The notes beneath the pieces are model-generated. The model worked only from the letters and a program-made list of their open reading frames with translations. It had not been told where the DNA came from and did no database searches. From Bacillota bacterium (GTDB lineage: Bacteria; Bacillota; Bacilli; Paenibacillales; Paenibacillaceae), in contig JAEWAQ010000016.1 in NCBI GenBank assembly GCA_023391635.1, forward strand, positions 1-29,706: a stretch of DNA of 29,706 bases, read 5' to 3'. The translations under genes and the position numbers were made by a program. This document shows, piece by piece, positions 16,548-24,800 of this stretch (within the stretch, counting starts at the first letter, position 1; each line of letters starts with the position of its first letter).

Positions 16548-17465
16548 CTATTTCAGCAGCCATTGCTCCGCTTCTTCACTCCGGTCGTAAATCCGGAAAT
16601 GAGGGCCGTTGTTCGTTTCCGCGGCCATCTCTTTGAATCTGCCTTGCTGCATGATCTCGCGGGGAACGATCGCGGCGACCTTCATGCTATAGTTCGTAAA
16701 CTTCTGGATGATGTCTCCGGCCGTTTTCGTTTTCAGCTTGAAGAAGTCTTCCGATAAGGCCGTATTGTGGATCATGATCGCTTGTGTCCCCTGTTCCCAG
16801 CCCAAGGCGATCAGATCAAGCGCATCGTTCTCTGTCCTTAAGGGTTCAGCCGCGCTCATCAATTCAATATATTTACGGCCCCCGATTTCTCTGATTTGAT
16901 AGTTCATCTTGTCTTCCTCCTCCATCCCTTCTTGCTCCAACAGCTTCCGACGGGTCTCGCGGATCCAATGGAGCTCTTGTTCATAGGTCGAAATCATGTT
17001 TTCCGAAATTCTCTCCCACAGGAAGCGTTCTCTGGGGCTTCTATTCGGCGAATGAAGCGCACGCCGCTTGTTCTCCTGCTGCATGAACCATTGCATCTTG
17101 ATTTCGTCTTCGTATCGGGAGAGCAGTTCGCATACTTCTTGGCTGCTTAACAGATCCGACCACGCCAGCTGCACCAAGAACGTTTTTTTGATCTCCGGAG
17201 CCTCCGGCGGCGACAGCAGCCATTGCCGCAGTTCTGCGAGCCCGTCTTCCGTAATCGTATATACTTTCTTGGATGGAGAGCCGTCCTGATGGACCACTTG
17301 GCTCAAGACAAGCTCTTCTTCCTCCATCTGAAGCAGCGCTTTATAAATTTGATTGTTATTGCCGGACCAATGCATGAAGGAAGAATCCTCGAATATCTTC
17401 TTGAGCTCGTATCCGGTCGAAGATTTCCAACTTAGAATGCCTAGTATGGCGCATTTGATGGACAT
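16548..17465 (-). CDS. PadR-family regulator fused to a DUF4180 domain
   Basis: Transcription factor of 305 aa. An N-terminal PadR winged helix covers about 1-85 (IKCAILGILSWKSSTGYELKKIF, IYKALLQMEEEELV, KKVYTITEDGLAELRQWL; read in parts). A PadR C-terminal helical dimerisation region extends to about residue 185. A DUF4180 domain follows at about 190-305 (REIGGRKYIELMSA, NDALDLIALGWEQGTQAIMI). DUF4180 also occurs as a stand-alone protein of unknown function, so the fusion suggests a built-in ligand or partner domain. The start is ATG 17465, nine bases after AGGAG; an ATG at 17474 abuts that AGGAG and is unlikely. A large palindrome lies directly upstream and probably mediates autoregulation. 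Confidence 0.9.
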   Translation of the reverse strand: MSIKCAILGILSWKSSTGYELKKIFEDSSFMHWSGNNNQIYKALLQMEEEELVLSQVVHQDGSPSKKVYTITEDGLAELRQWLLSPPEAPEIKKTFLVQLAWSDLLSSQEVCELLSRYEDEIKMQWFMQQENKRRALHSPNRSPRERFLWERISENMISTYEQELHWIRETRRKLLEQEGMEEEDKMNYQIREIGGRKYIELMSAAEPLRTENDALDLIALGWEQGTQAIMIHNTALSEDFFKLKTKTAGDIIQKFTNYSMKVAAIVPREIMQQGRFKEMAAETNNGPHFRIYDRSEEAEQWLLK

Positions 17466-17480
17466 GGGATGCATCTCCTA

Positions 17481-17530
17481 TACAGTCACGATAACATATG
17501 TTAACAGTAACATATGTTATCGTGACTGTA
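17481..17530. repeat. 50-bp perfect palindrome, probable PadR operator
   Basis: Two perfect 23-bp arms (17481-17503 and 17508-17530) flank ACAG. Each arm itself contains the 12-bp palindrome TAACATATGTTA (17492-17503 and 17508-17519), so two such sites sit 16 bp centre to centre inside outer arms TACAGTCACGA/TCGTGACTGTA. PadR proteins are known to bind short AT-rich dyads of this kind. The palindrome ends one base from the ribosome binding site of the minus-strand gene. Confidence 0.85.
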
Positions 17531-17532
17531 AA
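17504..17532 (-). promoter_or_regulatory. Candidate padR promoter inside the palindrome
   Basis: On the minus strand TTTACA (17532-17527), a 17-bp spacer and TACTGT (17509-17504) with an upstream TG at the extended -10 position. The -10 is a weak match. Transcription would start near 17497, so the message would not contain the full hairpin. Confidence 0.35.
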
Positions 17533-17544
17533 CAACGAAACATG

Positions 17545-17583
17545 AAAAACCACCAAACTATGACTCATGCGGTTTGGAGGTTT
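17545..17583 (-). terminator. Possible minus-strand terminator upstream of padR
   Basis: Arms at 17547-17558 and 17572-17583 (AAACCACCAAAC and GTTTGGAGGTTT) pair at 11 of 12 positions around a 13-base loop. Read leftwards the stem ends in TTTTT. It could insulate padR from antisense transcription. Confidence 0.3.
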
Positions 17584-17606
17584 GAGCCTGATGTATTTGA
17601 GAAAAA

Positions 17607-17729
17607 TTGAAAGAATATATCTCGGACAAGCTCAGCAAGGAGATAAAGCAGCGGGGCTTCGGGTTCGTCGGCCCCACGCACGATAGGCAGATCGGTAATT
17701 CCGGCTCGCATGGTTTCCACTCCCCATAG
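17607..17729 (+). pseudogene. Remnant of a 3-methyladenine DNA glycosylase I (tag-like) gene
   Basis: The frame reads LKEYISDKLSKEIKQRGF followed by GFVGPT up to 17678. This matches the conserved C-terminal segment of Tag proteins (S-x-x-LSK-x-LKKRGFKFVG-x-T). The expected ICYAFMQAxGxVNDH continuation is missing; the frame instead runs through unrelated residues to TAG at 17727. A TGA lies 6 bp upstream of the fragment in frame. So only about 24 codons of similarity remain. The rest of the stretch 17531-17849 holds the weak hairpin noted before it and the kinase promoter, and otherwise nothing I can assign. The call rests on recall of the family motif. Confidence 0.5.
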
Positions 17730-17777
17730 TGACAAATATTCCATGCTAAAGTTTCGACTACCCGCATTCCGATTTCA

Positions 17778-17786
17778 TGTTATGAT
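17778..17786 (+). promoter_or_regulatory. Extended -10 promoter of the second kinase operon
   Basis: TGTTATGAT is an extended -10 (TGn plus TATGAT) 63 bp before the ATG at 17850, with no clear -35. Transcription would begin near 17793, after the GTG at 17787, which argues against that codon as start. Confidence 0.45.
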
Positions 17787-17849
17787 GTGTACACATCCAT
17801 CCGAACTCATTCTCACGAGGAGCAGGAGCAGGCAGATGGAATACGCATC

Positions 17850-19610
17850 ATGGGGCTGATTCCGATCAACAAATTCAAATCGCTGCGATTTCAAATCGGT
17901 TTTGCCGTTTGCGTGATATTGGTTCCGATCTGCATCTTGCTGGTTTATGGCAACGCTTACGCGACCAAGGTTGTGCGCAATCAGGTCGCAGCGTCCAACA
18001 ACAATCTTGTGACGCTCTATATGCAGCAAATCGACCAAAACCTGATGGAAGCGGATAAATTTATATACGGGATGGCTGCGACAGATAACGATTTGTTGAA
18101 CCTTGATGTATCAAGCACAGACAACAGCCAAATTTATTATAAGGCCAAAATACGATTGGACGCGCGGCTTTCCGGCGAAATTCTGAATTATCGGCAAATC
18201 GACAATTTTTTCGTTTATTCCATTCGCAACGACGATCTGCTGACGACTCAGAGCAAGGAGAGTTCTCCGGAAGTGTACATCCGTGTACAAACCGAACTTC
18301 AGCAGCTGCTTCAGGAACAGAAACGCCTGGAGGAGGAGTGCTTAAAACAATGGTGCGTCAGACCGATGGCCGACCAGCATTATTTGCTGCATGTCGTCAA
18401 GGTCGGGAATGTCTATATCGGAGCCTGGAGCAATGCCCAGCGGCTGATCGTTCCCATGCGCTTGATCAATTTCGGCGATACCGGCGCAGCGGTGCTTGCG
18501 ACAAACGATTTTGAGCCGATGACGAATCGGGCATTCATTCGCGATGCAGGTATTCAGTTCTATATGGACGACAGCCATTATCAGATGAGCGGAACCAAAG
18601 CGGAATATATGATCGTTGGAACGCGGTCGGAGATGGGGGATTTCCGTTTGTTTGCGGTCACGCCGGGAAATGAAATTCTGGAAAACCTTCCTTTTCTGAA
18701 ACGCGTGATTATGATCATCCTGATCGGCTCCGGACTGACCATCTTGATGTTCTTGTACATGCTGCGCATCCTGATATTGAAACCGTTGAACCGGATACTT
18801 GCGGCGATGCGGAGAATCAGGGAAGGCAATTGGAACTGGAAAATTTCAACCGTTTCCGCGACCCATGAATTTGAAATGATGAATGCTACCTTTAACTCCA
18901 TGATTACCGAAATTCAGAAGTTGAAGATTGATGTCTACGAGGAACAAATCCTGAAGCAGCAGGCTGAGCTGAAGCACATGCAGCTTCAGATTAATCCGCA
19001 CTTTTTTTTGAACGCGCTGAACATCGTCTACCACCTGGCCAAAGCCAAAGACTACCGGCTCATCGAGGAGATGTCGCTTAGTCTGGTCGATTATTTCCGC
19101 TTTATGTTCAAAAGTAACGCTGCTTTTGTCGCATTGGAGGATGAGCTTCATCATGTGCGGAGCTACTTGAAAATTCAGGAGATGCGATTTCCGGGATTCA
19201 TCCGCTGTGAGATTGCCGTGGCCAGCGACCTTCGCGAGATCAAGATCCCTCCGTTGCTGATTCAGACATTCGTAGAAAATACGATCAAGCACGCGCTGAC
19301 GACTGTGCATGCCACGCGGATCAGCATCCAGGCGGAACGTACGGGCAAGGATGAAGTGCGGATCCGGATTGCCGATACGGGGCCGGGCTTCTCCGAAGAA
19401 GTGCTGGAACAGCTGAGACAGGGGAATAATATGGCCACAGAACAAGGAGAGCGCATCGGCATTTGGAATGCGCGCAGGCGGGTCAGTCTCTTGTACGGAC
19501 CGCGCGCCGTCATTCAATTCTTCAACGGCGAGGAGCCGCATGGCGGAGCGATCGTCGAGATCCGCCTTCCCTTCACGAACGATGCGGAGCAGGAGGTTCA
19601 TCATGTATGA
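17850..19610 (+). CDS. Sensor histidine kinase (YesM-like)
   Basis: Membrane sensor kinase, 586 aa from ATG 17850. TM1 lies at about 14-34, an extracytoplasmic region at 35-284, TM2 at about 285-306 and HAMP at about 307-358 (ILKPLNRILAAMRRI). The His_kinase box QINPHFFLNALNIVYHLA has H384, with ATPase motifs VENTIKHAL (N477), ADTGPGF near 509 and GERIGIWNARRRV near 533. A GTG at 17787 would add 21 charged residues and lies before the likely transcription start. The ATG's own ribosome site is weak (GGA nine bases away). The gene overlaps its response regulator by 8 bp. The ligand is presumably linked to the transporter downstream. Confidence 0.92.
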   Translation: MGLIPINKFKSLRFQIGFAVCVILVPICILLVYGNAYATKVVRNQVAASNNNLVTLYMQQIDQNLMEADKFIYGMAATDNDLLNLDVSSTDNSQIYYKAKIRLDARLSGEILNYRQIDNFFVYSIRNDDLLTTQSKESSPEVYIRVQTELQQLLQEQKRLEEECLKQWCVRPMADQHYLLHVVKVGNVYIGAWSNAQRLIVPMRLINFGDTGAAVLATNDFEPMTNRAFIRDAGIQFYMDDSHYQMSGTKAEYMIVGTRSEMGDFRLFAVTPGNEILENLPFLKRVIMIILIGSGLTILMFLYMLRILILKPLNRILAAMRRIREGNWNWKISTVSATHEFEMMNATFNSMITEIQKLKIDVYEEQILKQQAELKHMQLQINPHFFLNALNIVYHLAKAKDYRLIEEMSLSLVDYFRFMFKSNAAFVALEDELHHVRSYLKIQEMRFPGFIRCEIAVASDLREIKIPPLLIQTFVENTIKHALTTVHATRISIQAERTGKDEVRIRIADTGPGFSEEVLEQLRQGNNMATEQGERIGIWNARRRVSLLYGPRAVIQFFNGEEPHGGAIVEIRLPFTNDAEQEVHHV

Positions 19611-21228
19611 ATTGCTGATTGTAGACGATGAATGGTATGCAGCGCGCGGCGTCGCGACCGGGATTGATTGGCGCTGCATGGGCTTCACCAGCGTTCATGT
19701 CGCGCATCACATCGAACGGGCGCGGCAAATCTTGACCGATCGAAACATTGACGTCATGATCTGCGATATAGAAATGCCGATGGGAGACGGGTTCGAGCTG
19801 CTGGAATGGGTGAATGACCGCAGCCTGCAGGTAAAAACCTTGCTGCTCACCTGCCATTCTGAATTTGAGTATGCCAAGAGAGCCGTCCGGCTGGGCAGTG
19901 TCGATTATCTGGTAAAACCGGTGCGCTACGAGGAACTGCAGCGAATTATGGAGAAGCTTGTGGTCAAGCTGTCCGAAGAGCGGGAACAGCAATCGTTCAT
20001 GCGCATGCTGAAAACCAACTATGATTTATGGACGAAGCATCGACCGCTCCTGGTCGAGCGATTCTGGATGGACGTGCTCGTTCACAACGTCGGCTTGAGC
20101 GGCGCGCAAATACGGGAGATGATCAAGGAGAATCATCTTTCCTATCCGCCAACAGCCAGATTCGTGCCGGTGCTTCTCTCCATTCTGCGCTGGCGGGCGG
20201 AATTTTCCCTCCGTGAACAACAGGCGCTGGAATATGGCGTGCGTTCGGCATGGGAGAAATCCATGTTCACGGATGGACTGCAGGGACAGGCGATTCAGCC
20301 GGCATCGAGCAAGTTCATGGCGATCCTGGATGTTGACATGGCGGCCGAGTACGATCAGAGCTTGCTCATGAAGCGCTGCTTGTCCTTTATTGCCGTTTGC
20401 AATGATCAATTTTATTGCGATGTCACAATCTATGTCGGACAAGCAGTCGGAGTGGACAGCATCCGGAAGGCCGCCGAGCTTCTGTTCGATGCGGATTCCG
20501 GCAATGTGACCGTCGTCAATCAGGTTCAGGCGGTGACTCTGCACCAGCTTGCTCGGGAGACCCCGTACCGGCCGAATATCGCGACATGGATGGACATGCT
20601 GAAGCGCGGAGAAAGGGAGAAGCTGCTGAAGGATATCGGCCGGATTGTGGAAGCCATGCAAGAGGAAGGCGTCGGATCGGCAGCCTTGTTCGAATTATAT
20701 CAGGATGTATTGCAAATGCTATACCATGTGCTCCAGTTAAAGGAGCTGCAAGCCAAACGCGTCTTTGCGCATCTTTTAACGGCGGAGCAAGCAGCCGCGG
20801 CGACGCGCTCGATCGGCGGGTTCAAAAACTGGGCGACTCAGATCGTTAGCGCAGCGATCGAAGCTGTGCAGTCCGTCGAAGAATCTCATACCGTCCTGGA
20901 ACAAGCCAAGCGATATATTGAGGATTATCTTCATACGGGTATTACGCGGGAGACCGTAGCCGAGCATGTCTTCTTGCATCCTGACTACCTGACGCGATTG
21001 TTTAAGAAAGAAACAGGCTTATCGATTGCAGAATACATTCACGTACAGCGAATCCAATATGCGAAACAGCAGTTAATGGAAAGTTCAAGCACCATTTCGA
21101 GCATTGCCGCTGCGATCGGATACAAAAATTTTTCGCATTTTTCCATGATATTCAAGCGCGATACCGGCTTGAGCCCCGTCGAATTTCGCAAGCGCCATCT
21201 GCATGTCGAAAAGTCGAAAAAACGTTAA
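19603..21228 (+). CDS. Response regulator with AraC-type HTH (YesN-like)
   Basis: Partner of the preceding kinase, 541 aa. The receiver has D8-D9, phospho-acceptor D55 in ICDIEMPMGDG and K105 in YLVKPVR. A long middle region of about 310 residues, common in large YesN proteins, has no motif I recognise. The AraC double HTH occupies about 440-538 (TRETVAEHVFLHPDYLTRLFKKETG and IAAAIGYKNFSHFSMIFKRDTG, read in parts). ATG 19603 is chosen because AGGAGGT ends five bases upstream and the protein then begins MYELLIVDDE. A longer in-frame reading lies inside the kinase gene. It probably activates the transporter operon starting at 21337. Confidence 0.93.
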   Translation: MYELLIVDDEWYAARGVATGIDWRCMGFTSVHVAHHIERARQILTDRNIDVMICDIEMPMGDGFELLEWVNDRSLQVKTLLLTCHSEFEYAKRAVRLGSVDYLVKPVRYEELQRIMEKLVVKLSEEREQQSFMRMLKTNYDLWTKHRPLLVERFWMDVLVHNVGLSGAQIREMIKENHLSYPPTARFVPVLLSILRWRAEFSLREQQALEYGVRSAWEKSMFTDGLQGQAIQPASSKFMAILDVDMAAEYDQSLLMKRCLSFIAVCNDQFYCDVTIYVGQAVGVDSIRKAAELLFDADSGNVTVVNQVQAVTLHQLARETPYRPNIATWMDMLKRGEREKLLKDIGRIVEAMQEEGVGSAALFELYQDVLQMLYHVLQLKELQAKRVFAHLLTAEQAAAATRSIGGFKNWATQIVSAAIEAVQSVEESHTVLEQAKRYIEDYLHTGITRETVAEHVFLHPDYLTRLFKKETGLSIAEYIHVQRIQYAKQQLMESSSTISSIAAAIGYKNFSHFSMIFKRDTGLSPVEFRKRHLHVEKSKKR

Positions 21229-21260
21229 TCTAAAGTCTGTTTTCCGGTAGGTTCTCGCGA

Positions 21261-21274
21261 TGAAAGCGTTTAGA
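21261..21274 (+). promoter_or_regulatory. cre-like site before the second transporter operon
   Basis: TGAAAGCGTTTAGA matches the strict Bacillus cre consensus TGWAARCGYTWNCW at 13 of 14 positions. It overlaps a TAGAAT (21271-21276) that could be a -10 box without a -35, and abuts the terminator stem that follows. Confidence 0.5.
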
Positions 21275-21318
21275 ATGAAGTTCACGGATCGAAACGATCT
21301 GATGAACTTCATTTTTTT
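21275..21318 (+). terminator. Terminator or attenuator between the YesMN pair and the transporter
   Basis: ATGAAGTTCA (21275-21284) and TGAACTTCAT (21303-21312) form a perfect 10-bp stem. An inner GATCG-AAA-CGATC hairpin lies between, and seven T follow. The T run ends 18 bp before the permease GTG, which leaves no room for a promoter after it. Confidence 0.85.
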
Positions 21319-21336
21319 CAGGAAAGGAGGTTCACT

Positions 21337-22314
21337 GTGGCACAACAAATAGCCTTGAAACAGACAAGTGTTGGCGCCGGCCGTTCATCTGTGAAGGCAG
21401 CGAAAGCAGCAAAAAAATTCCGACGATATTTTCCATTGTTTTTGATGGCGCTTCCAGGCATGATCTATTTGTTCATTAACAATTATCTTCCGCTGTTCGG
21501 GATCTTTATCGCCTTCAAAGATATTAATTATGCCAAAGGCATATTGGGCAGCGATTGGTCGGGCTTTCGAAATTTTGAATTTCTTTTTCGAACTGCAGAC
21601 GCTTACATTATTACACGAAACACCATTTTGTATAATGTCGTATTCATTGCATTGAATTTTGCAGCTGCCATCGCGTTTGCGATTTTGTTGAATGAGCTGG
21701 CAGGCAGACTGATCCCGAGATTTTATCAGAGCGTCATCCTGCTTCCCCATCTCCTGTCGACGGTCATTGTCGGCTATCTGGTGCTGTCGCTTCTCAGTCC
21801 GGAATGGGGGCTGTTCAACAAAACAATTCTTCCGTTACTCGGAATCGATGAAATTGCATGGTACAGCGAACCGAAGTTTTGGCCGTATATTTTAACGATT
21901 GTTTCCGTATGGAAGGGAGCCGGATATTTCAGCGTCATCTTTCTGGCGGCCATTATCGGAATCGATCACGAGTATTATGAGGCAGCCAGGATTGACGGGG
22001 CCAATAAGTGGCAGCAAATAATAAAAATCACGATTCCGTTGATCTATCCGGTCATTGTCATGATGTGCCTGATTGCGATCGGCCGCATCTTTTATTCGGA
22101 TTTCGGCCTTTTCTATCAAGTGCCGCTGGATGCTGGCGCGCTGCTGTCCACTACGAATGTGATCGACACCTATGTGTACAGATCGTTCCTGGCCATTGGC
22201 GATATCGGCATGTCCTCGGCGGCGGGCGTATACCAATCCGTAGTCGGCTTTATTCTCGTGCTTGCCAGCAACATGATCGTGCGCAAGATCAATCGTGACA
22301 ATGCCATGTTTTAG
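21337..22314 (+). CDS. ABC transporter permease, LplB type
   Basis: Inner-membrane importer subunit, 325 aa. The text after the basic N-terminus (YFPLFLMALPGMIYLFINNYLPLFGIFIAFKD, read in parts) is the hallmark of the LplB branch of CUT1-related permeases. About six membrane segments are visible, and the ATPase-docking loop reads YEAARIDGANKWQQIIKITIP near residue 212. GTG 21337 is the start, with AAAGGAGG six bases upstream. It pairs with the YtcP-type permease 20 bp downstream and the lipoprotein at 23259. LplB-type systems are known to take up oligosaccharides or glycosides and to share an ATPase encoded elsewhere. Confidence 0.93.
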   Translation: MAQQIALKQTSVGAGRSSVKAAKAAKKFRRYFPLFLMALPGMIYLFINNYLPLFGIFIAFKDINYAKGILGSDWSGFRNFEFLFRTADAYIITRNTILYNVVFIALNFAAAIAFAILLNELAGRLIPRFYQSVILLPHLLSTVIVGYLVLSLLSPEWGLFNKTILPLLGIDEIAWYSEPKFWPYILTIVSVWKGAGYFSVIFLAAIIGIDHEYYEAARIDGANKWQQIIKITIPLIYPVIVMMCLIAIGRIFYSDFGLFYQVPLDAGALLSTTNVIDTYVYRSFLAIGDIGMSSAAGVYQSVVGFILVLASNMIVRKINRDNAMF

Positions 22315-22333
22315 AAGAAGGGGGTGACGTGAC

Positions 22334-23218
22334 ATGAATGCGAACGCGCGAAGGACGCAATGGGGGATTCACCTCATATTCGGCATCTTGACGGTCCTTG
22401 TATTATTTCCCTTTCTATTGCTCCTGATTGTCTCGCTTTCGGATGAAAACGCCATTATTCGCAACGGCTATGCGCTCATTCCCGAACAGTTCAGTCTGAG
22501 AGCATACGAGTATTTGTTTCGAGATATCGGCATGATTTCCCGCTCGTATGGCATTTCCATTGCGGTTACCGGAGTTGGAACATTCGCCAGCGTGCTGCTT
22601 ATCGTCTTGCTTGCTTATCCGATATCGCGTAAAGATATGCCTTTCAAGAATACGATGGCCTTTTATGTATTCTTTACGATGCTCTTCAATGGAGGGCTTG
22701 TGCCTACCTATATGGTGTATACGCAAGTGTTCGACATCAAGAATACCCTGTTGGCGCTGCTCATCCCCTACTTGCTGTTGAACGGTTTCTATGTGCTGCT
22801 GGCCCGGACGTTCTTCGCGACTTCCATCCCGGTGGCGCTGATCGAGTCAGCGTATATAGACGGAGCAGGAGAATTTCGCATCTTTTGCCGCATTATCCTG
22901 CCCCTGTCGCTTCCGATCCTGGCTACGGTCGGCATGTTCCAGATGATCGCGTATTGGAACGATTGGTTCAACAGCCTCATCTTCGTAACAGACAGCAAGC
23001 TGTTCAGTCTGCAGTTCCTGCTGAACAAGCTGCTGCTGGATATTCAGTTTCTTACCGCGGCAAATACGGGCAGCAATACGCAGCTGATCGCCGATTTTCC
23101 CAAAGAAAGCGTTCGCATGGCGATGGCGGTTATGGGGACATTACCCATCTTGCTCGCTTATCCTTATTTGCAAAAATATTTTGTCAAAGGTTTGACGCTT
23201 GGCGCCGTGAAAGGTTAG
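22334..23218 (+). CDS. ABC transporter permease, YtcP/LplC type
   Basis: Second permease of the importer, 294 aa. TM1 lies in IHLIFGILTVLVLFPFLLLL and is followed by IVSLSDENAI, the typical start of this branch. Later come TMLFNGGLVPTYMV, an EAA loop in IESAYIDGAGEFRIFCRIILP and YWNDWFNSLIFV. It ends QKYFVKGLTLGAVKG, the usual C-terminus of YtcP-type permeases. The ATG at 22334 follows AAGGGGGTGAC. It is tightly spaced with both neighbours, so it belongs to the same operon. Confidence 0.93.
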   Translation: MNANARRTQWGIHLIFGILTVLVLFPFLLLLIVSLSDENAIIRNGYALIPEQFSLRAYEYLFRDIGMISRSYGISIAVTGVGTFASVLLIVLLAYPISRKDMPFKNTMAFYVFFTMLFNGGLVPTYMVYTQVFDIKNTLLALLIPYLLLNGFYVLLARTFFATSIPVALIESAYIDGAGEFRIFCRIILPLSLPILATVGMFQMIAYWNDWFNSLIFVTDSKLFSLQFLLNKLLLDIQFLTAANTGSNTQLIADFPKESVRMAMAVMGTLPILLAYPYLQKYFVKGLTLGAVKG

Positions 23219-23258
23219 GGACAAGGGAATCCACATTCATTCATATGGAGGGGTCAAC

Positions 23259-24773
23259 ATGAAAAAGAAGCTGCTGTTTCAAATCGTATCTTTGCTGGTG
23301 ACGGTTGCCTTCATGCTTACAGGATGCTCGTCCGGTCAAAAATCGCCCACGGATTCGGCTTCCCCGGAAGGCACGAATGCCAATTCAAAGCCGGGAGAAA
23401 TTACGATCGCGTTCTTTACGCTCAGTTCGCAGACGAGCGGAATTCCTGAAGTCGAAGCGGCTGTAAGCAAAATCGCCGAGGAGAAAATCAACACGAAGGT
23501 CAAGTTTTTGCCGATCAGCTTCGGCTCGTACGTGCAGCAGATGAATCTGATGAATGCGTCCGGCGAGAAGCTCGATCTGCTGGTCAGCTCGGTATTCGGC
23601 GGGCCATCTTACAGCTCCATGGCGGCAACCGGGCAGATCATACCGCTGAATGACTTGTTGGAGAAGCACGGTCAGGGCATCACGGAGGTTATGGGACCTT
23701 ATCTGGAATATTCTAAAATTGACGGCAAGGTGTTCGGGATTCCGCGCACTTCGGACTTGGCCCAGGGATTTGGCGTGGCCATGCGCAAAGATCTGGTCGA
23801 CAAGCACAAGATTGACATCTCGACCATCAAGACGCTGGACGACATGACGCCGATTCTGAAGCTGATCAAGGAGAAGGAGCCGGGCGTAACGCCAATGGTT
23901 CAGTACCAGCCGGGCGGAGCCAGTACGCCCGTACAAAAAACCGGCATCTTCAATATCTTGCAGGACGGCTTTGGCGTGTTGAAGTATGACGGTGACGGAA
24001 AAACGATTGTCAATATGTTCGAGACCGAAGAGTATGCCAAGGAACTGAAACGGGCCCGAGCCTGGTTTGAGGCCGGCTATATCCAGAAAGACGCAGCGAC
24101 GACCAAAGACAACGGGAATGACTTGATCAAGGCAAACCGCGCTTTCGCCTATACGACCAATCTGAAACCGGATCTCGCCGATCAAGCGACGAAAACGACA
24201 GGGAAAGAAATGATCACCGTGCCGGTCACAACTCCCGTCCTGGAAAGTACGACAAGCTTTGCATGGTCCATTTCGAAAAATTCGAAAGATCCGGAAAGAG
24301 CGATGATGTTCCTGAACTTGATGTATACAAACCCCGATATTGTCAACCTGCTCAGCTACGGGATTGAAGGCAGGGACTACGTCAAGGCATCGCCTCCGTT
24401 CATCCGGTATCCGGACGGCGTCACCGCCGAAACGGTACCGTATGGCTTGAATCTGGGCTGGTTATTCGGCAATCAACTGATTTCCCATGTGTTCGAAGGA
24501 ACGGCTTCCGATATCTGGAGCCAGATGGAGGAATTTAATCGAACGTCGGTCAAGTCGGCAGCGTTAGGTTTTGTCTATGATAATGCGGCAGTCAAGAATG
24601 AAACCGCAGCCGTCACAGCTGTGGACAAGGAATTCAGACTGGGGCTTGAGACGGGCACGCTGGACCCCGACAAAACACTGCCCGAGCTTAACAAGAAGCT
24701 GAAAGATGCCGGCATCGAACGGATTATTGCGGAGAAACAAAAACAATTTGATGCCTGGCTGCAGTCGAAGTAA
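23259..24773 (+). CDS. Solute-binding lipoprotein of the LplB/YtcP-type transporter
   Basis: Sugar-binding lipoprotein, 504 aa, long as usual for partners of LplB-type permeases. The signal peptide begins MKKKLLFQIVSLLVTVAFML with lipobox LTGC, and a Ser/Pro/Asn-rich tether follows. The body starts GEITIAFFTLSSQTSGIPEVE and has the branch's VDKHKIDISTIKTLDDMTPIL and TTSFAWSISKNSKDPERAMMFLNLMY regions (read in parts), ending with a basic helix. GGAGGGG lies five bases before the ATG. Unlike the first cluster, the binding protein here follows the permeases. The ligand is unknown. Confidence 0.93.
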   Translation: MKKKLLFQIVSLLVTVAFMLTGCSSGQKSPTDSASPEGTNANSKPGEITIAFFTLSSQTSGIPEVEAAVSKIAEEKINTKVKFLPISFGSYVQQMNLMNASGEKLDLLVSSVFGGPSYSSMAATGQIIPLNDLLEKHGQGITEVMGPYLEYSKIDGKVFGIPRTSDLAQGFGVAMRKDLVDKHKIDISTIKTLDDMTPILKLIKEKEPGVTPMVQYQPGGASTPVQKTGIFNILQDGFGVLKYDGDGKTIVNMFETEEYAKELKRARAWFEAGYIQKDAATTKDNGNDLIKANRAFAYTTNLKPDLADQATKTTGKEMITVPVTTPVLESTTSFAWSISKNSKDPERAMMFLNLMYTNPDIVNLLSYGIEGRDYVKASPPFIRYPDGVTAETVPYGLNLGWLFGNQLISHVFEGTASDIWSQMEEFNRTSVKSAALGFVYDNAAVKNETAAVTAVDKEFRLGLETGTLDPDKTLPELNKKLKDAGIERIIAEKQKQFDAWLQSK

Positions 24774-24800
24774 GAACGAACTTTTCAAGGAGGATTGAGT

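Noticed and set aside
17481..17530. CRISPR repeat or insertion-sequence end
   Set aside because: It is a single palindrome with no spacers, no transposase and no target-site duplication.
17353..17610. Plus-strand frame running through the palindrome, ending MTHAVWRFEPDVFEKN
   Set aside because: Most of it is antisense to padR and the palindrome. The short tail has no ribosome site or recognisable family.
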